Shown here piece after piece: positions 1 through 11,996 of a stretch of 25,965 nt of DNA. The first letter of the stretch is position 1. Each line of letters starts with the position of its first letter. The notes beneath the pieces were generated by a model. It saw nothing but the letters and a program-made list of their open reading frames with translations, had not been told where the DNA came from and ran no database searches. The DNA comes from Lingula anatina (taxonomy: Eukaryota > Brachiopoda > Lingulata > Lingulida > Lingulidae). A program made the translations under genes and the position numbers. The DNA is taken from contig NW_019775824.1 of assembly GCF_001039355.2 (NCBI RefSeq), positions 587,195-613,159 of the forward strand. Direction: 5' to 3'.

Positions 1-312
1 TTCTTCACAACCTTCTAGTCCAATACTACCTCAATAATCTATATATCTGATCTGAGACTTCCACAGGGCGTGACAATAACAGTCCACATACCCCAGGTGT
101 TCACTTCAGGAGTTCATCTCCACACTCTCTCCATTGTTCTCGTGACCGCAATATCTGCCAACCCTGCTCCTAGGGCAGCCGAATTAACCTCCATCTTCTC
201 CTTTAACTGTTCTTTAAGAGACATTAAAGTGTGCACACCCTGCACTGATGTGTTATCAGGTACTAGTAGACCAAGGTTCATTAATGACTGCCTGTTCATG
301 CAGGTAATACCT

Positions 313-352
<40 letters not shown>

Positions 353-980
353 GTGAGGTGTAAAGCATTTCCTTAATCTCTTCTCATTTAACAATACAAC
401 TGACAGTGAACTTGTTTCACATATTACTATCAGTTTTTTTTTTTTTTTGTTCTTTGCCCAGTTACACTTATGAAGAGCATCATATAAATGTATTTTAAGC
501 ACCTTATAAGGTTGGAGAATTGCAACAGGAACACTTTCAGAACTTATTCCAGTAGATATATCAGAATATATCCTACAGCTATAAGGAATACAAGCCAAGG
601 TTGTCCTATGTTTTGTTCTTCAAATATTCCACTGGTTGTGAACCTCAACCTGCACTTAGTGACCTCACAAGGATAATGTTTCTGGCAACGGTAGAGCTGA
701 GGGCACTGACACTCAGTCAAGAAAATAAGTTTGTACCTTATCCCTAAAGTCCCCAGACCTCCCCTCTCTCCATGTTCATTGCCATTTGTAACAGAGCAAC
801 TATAATGCACACAATATAGGATGCAACTGATAAAGAGAACATATGTTCTTTTTTAAATTATCCTAGCAAGTTGACAAATATTATGGTTTCATTTTGAAAG
901 TTCAATTTTTTCTTCATATGAAAAAAAAAAAAATTAGAAAATTGACTTTCCATACAAAGTGACTTTTCAAAACATATTTA
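1..980. other. AT-rich noncoding, left edge
   Basis: There is no gene here. It contains a compound GT/AT microsatellite at 313-352 and homopolymers at 435-448 (T) and 920-932 (A). Confidence 0.6.
313..352. repeat. Compound (GT)n(AT)n microsatellite
   Basis: About ten GT units run straight into about nine AT units. Confidence 0.95.
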
Positions 981-1237
981 GGCTTCGTTCACATGGAATG
1001 TCTATTTTCTAAAAATCTATTTTCTATTCACGGTATCTTATGATCACGGTCTGTGCCCTAAATATCCCGCCGCGTAATTACTGGCAGCGCGACGCCAGTT
1101 ACTTAAAGTAACTTATAGTAACTGGCTCATGCTGCCAGTAATTACGCCGCGGGATATTCAGGGCACAGACCGTGATCATAAGATACCGCGAATAGAAAAT
1201 AGAATTTAGAAAATAGACATTGCATGTGAATGAAGCC
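981..1237. mobile_element. Foldback MITE, PIF/Harbinger-like, with TTA target duplication
   Basis: Two ~108-bp arms (981-1088 and 1131-1237) are near-perfect inverted copies. The left arm starts GGCTTCGTTCACATGGAATG; the reverse complement of the right arm starts GGCTTCATTCACATGCAATG. A nested inner repeat (GCCAGTTACT at 1094-1103, AGTAACTGGC at 1117-1126) leaves a ~13-base loop. TTA flanks both ends (978-980 and 1238-1240). TTA/TAA duplications and ends of GG...GTTCACA type are typical of PIF/Harbinger; there is no transposase, so this is a non-autonomous copy. The element is far richer in CpG than its surroundings. Confidence 0.85.
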
Positions 1238-1240
1238 TTA

Positions 1241-1819
1241 GTTACAACTCAGGAAATTTTATTAATTTTCTATCAGATAAATAAAAGCACATACATAATG
1301 AGTGCTATCTGAAACATCACTTTTTATTGATAACAACATATTGTTTAACAGATAAGCAAATACATAACAAAAGAAGCTATATTTATAACAATCCTCGAAA
1401 AACAGACTCTCTTTTATTACCACAAATTTGCACCCTTTTGTTTTTTTTTTTGTAATATATCAACCAACTTGTTCATAGCAATAACAATGTTTGATACGTG
1501 CTATCCCTAACAGTTAAACAGGGAGACAAATGATATCTACAACAAGGTCACAGGTGTGAGGGAAGAGGCTTTAATTGCATTCTAAAGATGAGTCTGCATC
1601 ATAAGGGAACTACTTGTCCACTTAGAGGTGATCAGAGACAGAGTCACACCTGAGCAGATGCCATGAAGTGGTCATCTCAACCTCTTAAGATGCCTCCCCC
1701 TGATATGATGTCCTGTTAATAGTGTAATAGCTGGTCTTGGTTAATGACTTGTTAACACTTAACACAGTCACTGTGATGTCACACCAGGGCCAGTATGGGT
1801 GAGAATGCTGAAAACAGTA
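1241..1819. other. Noncoding, no feature recognised
   Basis: AT-rich sequence with a T run at 1440-1451. No gene or repeat is recognised. Confidence 0.6.
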
Positions 1820-1917
1820 TGAGAGAGAGAGAGAGAGAGAGAGAGAGTGTGTGTGTGTGCGTGCGTGCGTGTATGTGTGCATGTGTGTGTGTGTGTGTGT
1901 GGGCATATGTGTGTGTT
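1820..1917. repeat. Compound (GA)n(GT)n microsatellite
   Basis: A pure GA run of about 13 units passes into imperfect GT with GTGC and GCAT interruptions. Confidence 0.95.
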
Positions 1918-2837
1918 TTATGCATGTGTTCATGGGAGAGAGAATATGCACAGATCAGATACTTGCCAGCTTAAAGTGGCTTAAAATGTGGTGCACTGAA
2001 AATATATGTGGCAGAAGAGGACATAGAGGGAAGAAGGTGACAATTATTTTTTGGCAATGTAAGTGATGTAAGAGCAAGTCGAACTGACCTCCCTTTCTCC
2101 TTACCAAACCCAAACAACCTGCCAGGATAAATTCACCACCAATACACATCCCATCCCAACACACTGGCTACATATCTCAGACCTTCAGCACCCTCTCTGC
2201 TGCCAAGATCAACACCACAGCCGGCACACGGCATCAGTAGCGATCTATGTCAACAATGGAGGAGTGGAAACGCGGCTTATGTTGGCACTGGCTGCACTCC
2301 AGTGAAATGTGCCCTTCAGAAAGAAATCTGAGCGAGCTAAAAAAAGGTTGTTCCGTCACTGTTGGTTCAAGGGTCTAGAACTAGCTTAGTTGTATAAGAG
2401 GGAGGTTATACTGGTATACCTGGTGAAAACTAAAATATCTTCATATGGAGAGAAAGTTGCATTTTGTCAAGATCCGTAGAATACATTTGCTTTATAACTT
2501 TCATGCAGCTACTCTGATGACTTGATCCAATCAGGGGCTTGGTGGAAGTAATGGGATAATTACTGAGACTACCATACTTCAAATATAAGATCTTTAGAGA
2601 AGTTATCTAGAAATCTTAACCCCATGTCACATGATGTGTGTTCTGTATCTAGAAGAAACATCCAATTTCATTCCTCTTTGAAGAAACAATGCTCCATTTT
2701 TGTATAATGACACTGCTAAATGTTCACAAAAACAAGAGTTACATATGCAGATCAGTTGGTTCAATAACTTCTAGTACACATATCAACATAAACAGACTTT
2801 CATCCATTTCTTATATCTTTTATATTAGTGAAAAAAG
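1918..2837. other. Noncoding, with a GC-richer patch at 2100-2340
   Basis: The patch at 2100-2340 is more balanced in base composition and has one C-x2-C on the minus strand (SLECSQCQHKPRF), but it is closed by stops and matches no family I know. The rest is AT-rich. Confidence 0.5.
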
Positions 2838-2940
2838 TTCACACACATAACCATGCACACAAACAAACATGCATGTTCACACATGCAAGCACACACACAT
2901 ACACGTGGGCACGCACATACACACTCACGTGGACACTCAC
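2838..2940. repeat. Imperfect (CA)n-rich tract
   Basis: Degenerate CA repeat with GCAC, ACAT and ACGT interruptions. The short Thr/His open frames across it are repeat artefacts. Confidence 0.85.
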
Positions 2941-4026
2941 TACCTCTCTGTTCCTCCAAATTCTCCATTCCTCCCTGACCCCTCCTCTGAACGAGACACC
3001 CACTACAAGATGATTCTTGAATATCTGTCCATACCACACATTAACTGAGGGAAGAGCAGAATTTATAGGAAATATTTCACCCTGCACATGTACCTCCAGT
3101 ACCCAGCCACTATGGGAACTATGCAGAATAGGCTACATTACGGAGGGCCAGATAATTCTAGCAGCCACTGCGGAATACTTTTTGTTTTTTACAAAGTTTT
3201 AATGAGTGAATAATGTTTTGACAAAAAAAAAAAAAAAAAGGATATAGGTACAAAATGAGAAAATGTGGCAAAAAAATATGAAAAGTATCAAAAAATAACA
3301 TTTTTTCAAAATTAATTATTACCTGAAAAAAAATTAAAGTATCAAAAAGTATCATAAATAATAACTATATTTCAAATTTGTAAATCATCTTCAACAACAA
3401 GGCAAGCAATACAACAATGCCTTCTTTGTACTGGATAATATCATAAATATGTATATCATGTTAGGATAACATGATAATGAACCTTTAAATTACCACATTT
3501 TATCATCATCCCTATCTTTATTCGTTTATCCAAGAATACTTCAATTGTCTGACAAACATTAAGACGTTATCATACCAGTTATAATCAGACATGAGCCTAA
3601 TATATACTGTTCCAAGAAGCAAGTCCTCAATTCAAGAGCATGTCTCTTATATCAAAATATATATCAATATCAACACATTTCAAAGGAATATCCAGCCTTG
3701 CATGTCATTAAGTATATCTCAATATATCATCTAAAAGAAAAGTGTTTAAACTCATTATGCCCTTGCAGTCAGTCAGTTTGTAATAAGAGCAGCTCCTCTG
3801 GTATAAATAAAAGCCTTAGAGTCAGCTGTTTTAGTATTTATATCTCTGAACCAGGAAATCAGTGCACAAAGTACATTACACTACCAAAAATATGCCTCCT
3901 CATGTAACTAACTACACTGGAGGATCAATATGAAGACCAGCAGCTCTCTGGTATAGGGTGGAACTAGTGCTGCTGCCAAAGCACAGACAAGGCCGTTGAT
4001 AAACAAGAGAAACTTGTACCTGGAAA
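2941..4026. other. Noncoding, AT-rich
   Basis: An A run at 3223-3239 is followed by a degenerate AAAAAGTATCA-like stretch to about 3355. No gene was recognised. Confidence 0.55.
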
Positions 4027-4053
4027 GGGGGGGGGGGAGAGAGAGAGAGAGAG
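4027..4053. repeat. G run plus (GA)n
   Basis: About eleven G followed by GA units. Confidence 0.9.
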
Positions 4054-5038
4054 GATTCCACTGTATAATACGGGAGAATATTATATGTCACCTATCATCC
4101 TTCATTGCATATATGTCTTGTTTAACTATAGCAAGCAGTAATAAAATCCACACTGTATATTTTCTATCAAATCAAAGAAATCTTGAGATCAAATCCATAG
4201 TTATAATTGATGGTCATGCCAAACCTTGCAATATTGCTTCCAGCAGTTAACATGAGAGAAATCTATTGCCACAGCCTCCAGAAGTGGACGCAGGCTGCCA
4301 AGGGTCAGTTCATGAAGTAGCCACTACCTTCTATAGTTCCTACTTCAATTAAGACCATTTTAACCTGACCAGCAGGTGCTCTGAATGCTTCACTTCACAC
4401 TACAGGGTGTGCTAGAAACTTGCACACATACATTGTCACAACACTCTGATAACATTCACTTGGGACCAAATTCTAGATGATATTTTTTCAATTCATTCTT
4501 TTTGGAATGAAGTCCTTTATATCATGACTAACGTTACAGGGATATCTACTTCAGGAAATTTTGAAAATCATATTACGAATGCCATTTCTGGATACATATG
4601 TAACAAGAAGAAAAAAATCAATAATTTTTCCTTTTCTTTAACAGTGGCACACAATCAAATCGTACAAAAACAGAACTATGACAAATCAGATTATCAAAGG
4701 AAACAACCTTGATAATTTACACCTTGGTCTTCCCGCACTTTTCACCCACCCTGTAAAAAACAAAAATGCCAAGAATTCCTCATCTCATCAGTTTACCTGG
4801 CAAGAGAAACATCCAGCCCAGCAAGATCCACTGAGACGCTAAGATAAGAGAAACTTGTGAACCTGAAACGGTTGCAGCTTGGAGCTCCTTACAAAGGGTT
4901 TCTCATTCTCAGCGTGTCTTATAGCAGTTTTCCCTGGATACATATGACCACTTAATGATGTACTGATATAGAAAGTTAGGACTTGGAGCATTTGTCTACT
5001 GACTCAGATACTAATTCCTTACTAATGTGGACCTCTAA
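4054..5038. other. Noncoding, AT-rich
   Basis: No gene was recognised. A weak imperfect inverted repeat lies at about 4833-4854 and 4898-4920. Confidence 0.5.
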
Positions 5039-5085
5039 CCCCCCTCCCCCTTCTCTCTCTCTCTCTCACTCTCTCTCTCTCTCTA
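5039..5085. repeat. C-rich run and (CT)n microsatellite
   Basis: C-rich sequence followed by CT units with one CA interruption. A G run of about 16 lies nearby at 5155-5170. Confidence 0.9.
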
Positions 5086-5171
5086 AGTTTATCATTTATG
5101 CTGCTTCTATTAATGTGTGCTCTCTCAGGTACACAGATATCAGAATTACATGAGTGGGGGGGGGGGGGGGA

Positions 5172-7936
5172 GATCTCCTCTCATCAAAACATTTGCTTGG
5201 AGGATTTATCAACACAAAATCATTTGTCATAAACAGCCATTAAACCAACACAATCAAGATCATGACCACACTCCATCAAATATACTCCGACCCACTCCAT
5301 AACCTCAAATAATACCAGCAATAAACACAACATATTATTTAAACAAATCTTCATCACACCTGAAGTCCAGGTGACAATCTCTACCTGACCTTGGCCTGTG
5401 GCAAGCTACTGAGCTTACTGATTAATGTGGGCTTCCAGACAGGAATAAATATACTGTAGGTCCACAGCATCTCTCTCTCTCTCTCTCAGATCTAATTTAC
5501 TCCCCTTTACATCTACTAAATAATTTAATAGAATGTGCAATGAAAAAATGACCTTCTAGCTGATATTGTACAGAACAGTGAAGTCAGACGATTTGGTATT
5601 TAATTTTGGTAAGATGATTAGAAACTTATAATGTAAAAGTTTTTTTTTTAATCTAGAATCATGATTTTTCATTATTTAAAATTTCATTTATAGTATCTTA
5701 ATTATTTGTATTTTTTATTTATTGTCTCTTTCTATGTGGGGTCAGACTTTTTATTATCAATAATATCCACAGGGTGATATGTACAATTCTATAAAGGTGA
5801 AAAAAAGGCCAGTTTTTATTTATGAAAACCTTATTGTTTCTTTTCAATTTTCTGTCATCTCTATGTGAAAAGAGATGGACATACATCTCTTATATACAGT
5901 GGTAGACAAAGATCAGTTAACAGAAGAATATATTAATAAGAATCAAATGAAAAATCCCCTCCATTTATTTTCTATTTGCTTCCCTTCATAGTGTGGATAT
6001 CCTCAAGGAATTTACCTCTCAATAACACCTAAGCCAAACCCCCTTGACCATTGGTCTAGCTGGCCAGACAGTGGCTGAAATGACCAGTGGATTGGCTGTG
6101 ATATTGATTGGTCTATAATTGGCAAAGAGCAGGTGCTTTGTGTAGTAGCAAGGGATTACGTGAGCTGGTATGTTTGGTTATTCTATCATGCTGAGATCCT
6201 CGGCTATTGGGTAGAGGGATCTTTGCTTGAGCTCTTCTCTACATCTTAATGAGTGGCTCGTTAGTGGGAGGAATAACACAGGTGTGGTGATTAGTTATGT
6301 AGGGAAAACATTCTTTAAATTGTTGCTATATTTATTTCATTCTTTGTAAATTGCAACCATTGCTACTTTGAAAGAGAGAAAGACAGAGAAAAAGAATTTT
6401 ACTAACAAAACTAACAAAGTTTTGAAAATAAGTTTTTAAAATCTATTAATGGACTTAAAATTTTATCTAGTTAATGATGTGTCTTATTCTCTTTCACCAA
6501 GACTTCAGTCAATGTGCAGGGAATGCAGGTAAAACTAGTCTCATTTTTGCACAGCCTGTACACTAAAGCTTACAACTTACACCATTTTTTTCTTCATATA
6601 CTGAATCTATTAAGAGAACATCAGCTATACCCTCTATTAGCCAATGGTCAGTGGGTTAACACCTCTGATATGGTAACTGACCAGCTGAGAGGCTTAACTG
6701 GTCATCACTGGTCATCAAAGACAGGTCTGAAAAAGCTTAATGACTGCTTAATAGCCACTGGTCAGATCTTAATGGAGTTCCATCACCAGAGTGGATCTCA
6801 AGTTCAGGTTATCGGTATGCCTACTTTGTATGCCTTGTTTTTGCACCTGTGAAAGGTAAAAACTCAAGTGCTTCTCTTCCAGTTCAAAGCAATTCCAAGT
6901 GCTCTTTTTCTCTTATCTGATACACAAAAAAAAACTGTTCTTTTTCTGTGATATTAGAAGCAACTAGTCTGTAAGGAGGTAATTACCTGAAACTTGTATA
7001 TATCATATGTATTATTTTTCTTTATTATTTCATCAACTACATTTTCTACCAATGCAAATAAATAAGACAAATAAATCATATATATTTTTTTTGTTGGAGA
7101 CATAAATAAAAGACAAAAAGCTATAAGTTGGAACACGGTTGTACTTTCACAAGTTGATAACAATCCAGCATGCTTGCTGTAGTTCTGACACAGGGTTTAA
7201 GTTAGAACTGATCTGACTGCGACTGAAGAGGCACACACTCCATTGGTGTACCATTAGACTGCAGTATTTTCACAACTTGTGTTAATAAACCGTTCTAATA
7301 TCTCTGTATTCTGATGGTGGTCCATAAATAATCCAGCATGGCCTGTTACTTCTGGTAGCAGCTTGAATGAGAACTCTACGAATTTTAAATCACCTGCATC
7401 CTTTTCCAGTATGTTTCAATCTATTACAATTTTGATTTGATATTGGAAAAATCTTCTTCGCACTTATATTCTTTCTCCCCCGTGGCTCTGTTATGTTTTG
7501 AAAATGTTCTCATTTAATTTAATTGCTGCCAAGCCTGCACATCTTTCATATTCCATAACCCTCCTCATACAAAATTTGAAAATTTCAAATATCTTTACTT
7601 GGAATTTGAATGTAAATTTCAAAGGGGTGCACCTTGTCAGTGATATATGAAAATAAAATAAATTCTAAACCAATTTCCCATACATGTAGGAAATATCATA
7701 TATATCTTCAAAGCAAAGATTTATTACTTTGACATATATTTCAATGTAAAAATCATCTTGTCCATAAAATCTATTATCTCTAGTTTATTCGTAAAACAAG
7801 CCTACTTATATAAAAGTAAATAAATTTAAATTTAAAAACTTTGCCAAGCGTTATGATCATGATAAAATATATGCTCATATTCAAAAAACCATTCAATGAT
7901 TTGAAAGGGGTCCTGAAAAGGCCACAAGGTTTCAAG
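5172..7936. other. Noncoding, with dispersed ACTGGTCA-type motifs
   Basis: (CT)n occurs at 5470-5488. TGGTCA/TGACCA words recur at about 6045-6120 and 6650-6765 in both orientations, which may be remnants of an old repeat. The 112-codon open frame at 6514-6852 lies in this area and shows no recognisable domain. Confidence 0.45.

Positions 7937-7963
<27 letters not shown>
7937..7963. repeat. T27 homopolymer
   Basis: Twenty-seven consecutive T, followed by AAAC. It could be the tail of an old minus-strand retroposon, but no body or duplication was recognised. Confidence 0.9.
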
Positions 7964-7967
<4 letters not shown>

Positions 7968-9556
7968 ATCTATGATTGGGTTCGCAAAAATGATGCAGGG
8001 ATGACCTTAAAGCAAGGGAAGGGGGACCTCACAGGCACTGCTGGACCACACTTCCCCTTCATGTTCCTACGGCCCTCATACAAACCTAAGGACAGGAAAT
8101 CCTTTGAAATTCTATCACAGGTAAACTCTCCCACACAATAATCACTAAACTGTTTCACATCTGGTCAACCAGCCAATAAATTTGATAAGAGAAGTGTGTG
8201 GTCTGGGTGAAGAGAGAGAGAGAGAGAGGCGAGAGAGTACAAGGAGTTAATGGACTCTTCAAACACATGGAATGTTTTTCACAAATTCCTGCATCGGAAA
8301 TTGATGATCACTTGAGGGGAACATGTTGGAACACTTGGTTGATTGACAGACAACTTAGATGAAGTCTTTTCTTATATCTCCAGTAATGTGTTCTTAAAGA
8401 TGAGAACATGAAGCTCCTAGTAGGTACCCCAGACTAAATTTGGATAAGATATGTTATGACAGGACTATTCATAGCCGATGAAAAAAAAATGTAATTCAAC
8501 AGGCTGGTCATCTGATCATTCTGTAGCAAATATTCTCATCAAAATACTTCTATATGTTCAATTTGTGTACATACTGGTTAGCATAATATGTAGCACTACA
8601 CAGATTTTTCCCTGTGAGCTGACTGGGAACGGCAGGAAAACTGTGACCAATGTCAGACATAAAGAGCGATCAACCCCAAACCACAGCACCTGGCGGCATT
8701 GTCAGGACCCCTAAACTACTCCATGAGTATCACGCCCAAATACAAGGCAAAAAACTAAAATCCGGCAGCCTTTTCAGGTCCCCTAACCTATTCCACCAGC
8801 ACAGGTCCCAATAAAAAAGCGAAAAAGTCAAATTATTAGCTATGTCATATTCATAAAAAACCAGAAACGTGTTGGAATTTTTTTTAATCTGTCAAGTTGT
8901 GTAATTCCACAGTAGCAAACCACAATATTACCAGTGACATAGGTACACAGAGATACAAGCTTCCAGCGGAGTCAGGTAACACACCACATGTAACAGAATA
9001 AACAGGTTGTAATAGGGGAAAAACAGCTTACATAACACAAAGAAAGGGAAGATAGATCACCTTAGTGGAAGGTTTATAAGAAAACAAGATATGAGTCACA
9101 GGAGTGTGGTCTACCTCAGCTGTGAGGAGAGGGGCTGATAGAGTAGTATGAAATGAAGTAATTGGCAGGCAAAGGTAGATCTGGGAGAAAGGGAACACAA
9201 TTTTTTATGAAACACCTACAAAATAACCTTGCAATGATAATAATTATTATAAATATAAGAAGAAGTAGTCTGGTAGACAATTTTTGTAGAACAAGTTCTG
9301 TCTGTCTGTCTGTCTATCAGTCTTCCTTCCCATGCCTTAATATTTTCATGTACCTATTGTTTATCAAGAGCTAGCAGAACTGGTGCACCTGGTAGAAAAG
9401 CCACATCCCTTATCATTGCTGCTTTTTTATTTTCATTTTGTGGCAGATCTGTAAAACTAGGACACCACATCTGACAAGGTCTTCTGGCCACTGAGCAGGT
9501 GAGGTCTTAAATACTGCTAGGAGTATATATACACCTCCACACACACACAGAGACTC
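7964..9556. other. Noncoding, with small repeats
   Basis: Contains (GA)n at 8209-8239, a two-copy ~71-bp direct repeat at 8691-8832 and (TCTG)n at 9297-9316. No gene was recognised. Confidence 0.5.
8691..8832 (+). repeat. Two diverged ~71-bp direct copies
   Basis: The copies starting at 8691 and 8761 share GGC-GC, TCAGG-CCCCTAA-CTA, TCCA, CCCAA and a final A-rich AAAAAGTCAAA-like segment. Identity by eye is moderate. Confidence 0.5.
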
Positions 9557-9748
9557 CATTCCCAGAGATTAGATCGATCCAACTAGATCGACCTAACTCC
9601 CTGCGGGTTCACGCTGAATAGTGGGCACAAAAGTTAATTACCCCCTTAAAGCTTGTAGTAGGCAGGACGGACATTTAAGCCAGATTATCCGACAGTAATC
9701 TAGTGAGACTCCCCACGGGGATAGATCGATCTAAAATCTATGGGAATG
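9557..9748. mobile_element. Candidate terminal-inverted-repeat element (MITE-like)
   Basis: The left end, CATTCCCAGAGATTAGATCG followed by ATC, matches the reverse complement of the right end (GATCGATCTAAAATCTATGG followed by GAATG) apart from a 2-base gap and one mismatch. CAGAGAC occurs just outside both ends (9548-9554 and 9753-9759) and could be a target duplication, though it is offset by a few bases. There is no coding sequence. The element family is unknown. Confidence 0.5.
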
Positions 9749-9759
9749 CACCCAGAGAC

Positions 9760-10848
9760 ATATCAGTGAGTTAGGCAGCGGTACCTCCAGAGAAATGACC
9801 TGCTCCATGACTCATCAGTTCATCAGTCCCTAGAGAAATCTTTGCAATACGCTGCAGTTTGTTTTCTGGTCATAATTAACAATTTTTTTCTTCAGGGTTT
9901 GTCTCAAGGAAATAACAAATCTGATACTCTCACTATTATACTAGTACATGTGTATATGGTTCATAAGTAAATAACAGTCAAAGAACTTGGAACTGTGCCC
10001 CCCTTCCCCTTAACTTTTTTCAATATAGTCTTTATATTTACCAGAAAAAGAATATAGAAATATCATTTGTCATATGTTCCAATGTGTAAACCTCTATCTC
10101 TCTGTGAAAGAGTGTGTTGGAGGGGATGCTGCAATATGAATAAATCAAATAAATATATGTGACTAATGACAAAGAGATACAGAAACTAATGACAAAGAGA
10201 TTTTAAAGACCTCAGTAAATATCAGATCCTGTTTTTTTCCACCAAAGGTAAGAGATAAGATGTCTGTCAAAAATTACCCAGTATGACTGTGCAGCCATTT
10301 TAATAAGTGACCTTCTCCCAAAAATATGCCACAACAAGCACATTTCTTTTGTTTGGTTTTCAACCTGACAGAAACTACACCAAACCTCAATCACCCTGTA
10401 GTACAATGAAACCACTAGCTAGTGAATCAGCAGGCAGGAATTATACTGTAAGGCCAATAACCGTTGTGCAGACCACAGAATGTCGATGTTTATCTGTCTG
10501 ACTGTATTGTCATCTATGTTCTTCTATCTCCTCTTGTCATTGCAGTGACATTATCAGCTTCATTAACATCAAACAGGAAACGGATTGGATGATTTTCAGA
10601 CCATTAATTGAAGACCAAAAAATTGTCATTTTGACTGTTCAGTTTTCAGAAAAATACATAGCAATGAATATCACTTCTAGCAATCAATTTAATTATATTT
10701 TTTTTTATTTGAAAGGAAGAGGGTGGATTAATAACATTAATTAATACACTTGGTATTCACTGCCAATGGAGACATTTTAGGTATCACATTTAAATATAAC
10801 GCTCGTCTTCATATGCTTACTACCCTACAGACTAAACAAGTGCCAATG
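9760..10848. other. Noncoding, with a 23-bp tandem duplication
   Basis: ACTAATGACAAAGAGA occurs at 10162-10177 and 10185-10200. Otherwise it is ordinary AT-rich sequence. Confidence 0.5.
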
Positions 10849-11165
10849 GACTCAGCAACTTGATCTAGTCATAACAGTCTAGTAAATGGTGGCTATTATA
10901 ACGGACTATGCAAGATTAAATTGACAACTGACTCAGCAAGTTGATCTAGTCATAATAGTCTAGTTACTAAATGTCTACCACTACAAATATATAACACTCC
11001 AATTGATTACTGACTCAGTAACCTGATCTAGTCGCAGTAGTCCACTAAATGACCACTGCAACAGCTATGTAGGACAACACTAGAGAGTAATGACTCAGCT
11101 ACTTGATATAGTCATAGTAGTCCATTGACTACTGATTCAGCTACTGTTATAGTAACCCACTGCCA
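10849..11165 (+). repeat. ~81-bp tandem array with TGACTCAG core, five copies
   Basis: The core GACTCAGCAACTTGATCTAG followed by TCATAATAGTC begins at 10849, 10930, 11012, 11092 and, shortened, at 11134 (spacings 81, 82, 80, 42). The cores are well conserved; the linkers have diverged. Three of the five carry TGACTCAG, the AP-1/NF-E2 consensus; whether it binds anything is unknown. Confidence 0.75.
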
Positions 11166-11660
11166 ATATTATAATAGATTAAATACTAATCACTGGAAAG
11201 TTATTCTTTACTTTAGTGAATCATCACCTAAATTAGTCATCATTAATGAAGAATTTAATTTAGTCTCTCTATGGATGGGTAGAGAAATCTGCTGATGATC
11301 AATGCATGGTTAAATTTCCAGTAGAAATGAAAGAGAAATGGTATTCTGTTTAATACATATGGTATAATAAAGAAACCATTGATCTGAAACAATATCCCTT
11401 CTTGTTTTGTTTTGTTTTGTTTTTTTTTTTTTGTGATACAGGAACATTGTCATCACATGAGTAGACTATTTTGATCTATTCCCAGACTAAAGTGATGAAA
11501 ACTGTCTTTCTTTTCATTATTAAAGCTAACTTTCACTCTCTGTTGCTAACACTGGACCAACACCAAGTACCAGTAAAACTGATGTCACAGTCAGGCTAAT
11601 AGTTTCTTTAATGTCTGGTCCTTTTTGTCTGCTATGGAACAGTTAAGGCAGATATGCTGA
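11166..11660. other. Noncoding, AT-rich
   Basis: Contains a (TTTTG)n and T run at 11404-11432. No gene was recognised. Confidence 0.55.
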
Positions 11661-11996
11661 AACTGTCGGTCTGATCGGTCATGACTGGGAAAATTTGTCT
11701 GGACCGGTAGAAAATTGGAGTTGGTCAGTCCAAAGTACTGACAAGAGTTTTAAGAACCAAATTTTGAATTTACAGTCATCATTCGACATTCTTCACTAAT
11801 GAAATTATAGAAAACCCAAAGCGTTTTTTCCTTCCATTTCAAACCTATCCCATTCACAAACAAAGTAAGCTACCTAATCATACAGGTAGTATCTGTCTCA
11901 AACGAATAGGGTGATTATTGGTCTGACAAAAATCAATATGGTCCGGCAAATTTTTTCATTACTGCTGGTCCAAATGTCCGACCATTTTGAAAAGTT
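11661..11996. repeat. Diverged inverted pair of ~75-bp segments
   Basis: The reverse complement of 11661-11735 resembles 11920-11996: both carry GG-CTGAC, then GGTCC-G-CAAATTTT, a central ATGACC or TGGTCC, and a final CCGAC. The alignment needs gaps. It could be an old foldback element. Confidence 0.4.

Noticed and set aside
2240-2340. C-x2-C (SLECSQCQHKPRF) on the minus strand as a possible LIM exon
   Set aside because: There is only one cysteine pair, the H-x2-C-x2-C-x2-C half is absent, and a stop follows shortly.
4833-4920. Imperfect inverted repeat with possible RNA structure
   Set aside because: The arms match only partly, no tRNA A or B box is present, and no flanking duplication is visible.
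6514-6852. 112-codon open frame on the plus strand
   Set aside because: It has no recognisable domain, no splice or promoter context, and lies in a stretch with repeated TGGTCA/TGACCA words. It is probably a chance open frame.
7937-7963. T27 as the poly-A tail of a minus-strand retroposon
   Set aside because: No recognisable retroposon body or target-site duplication was found next to it.
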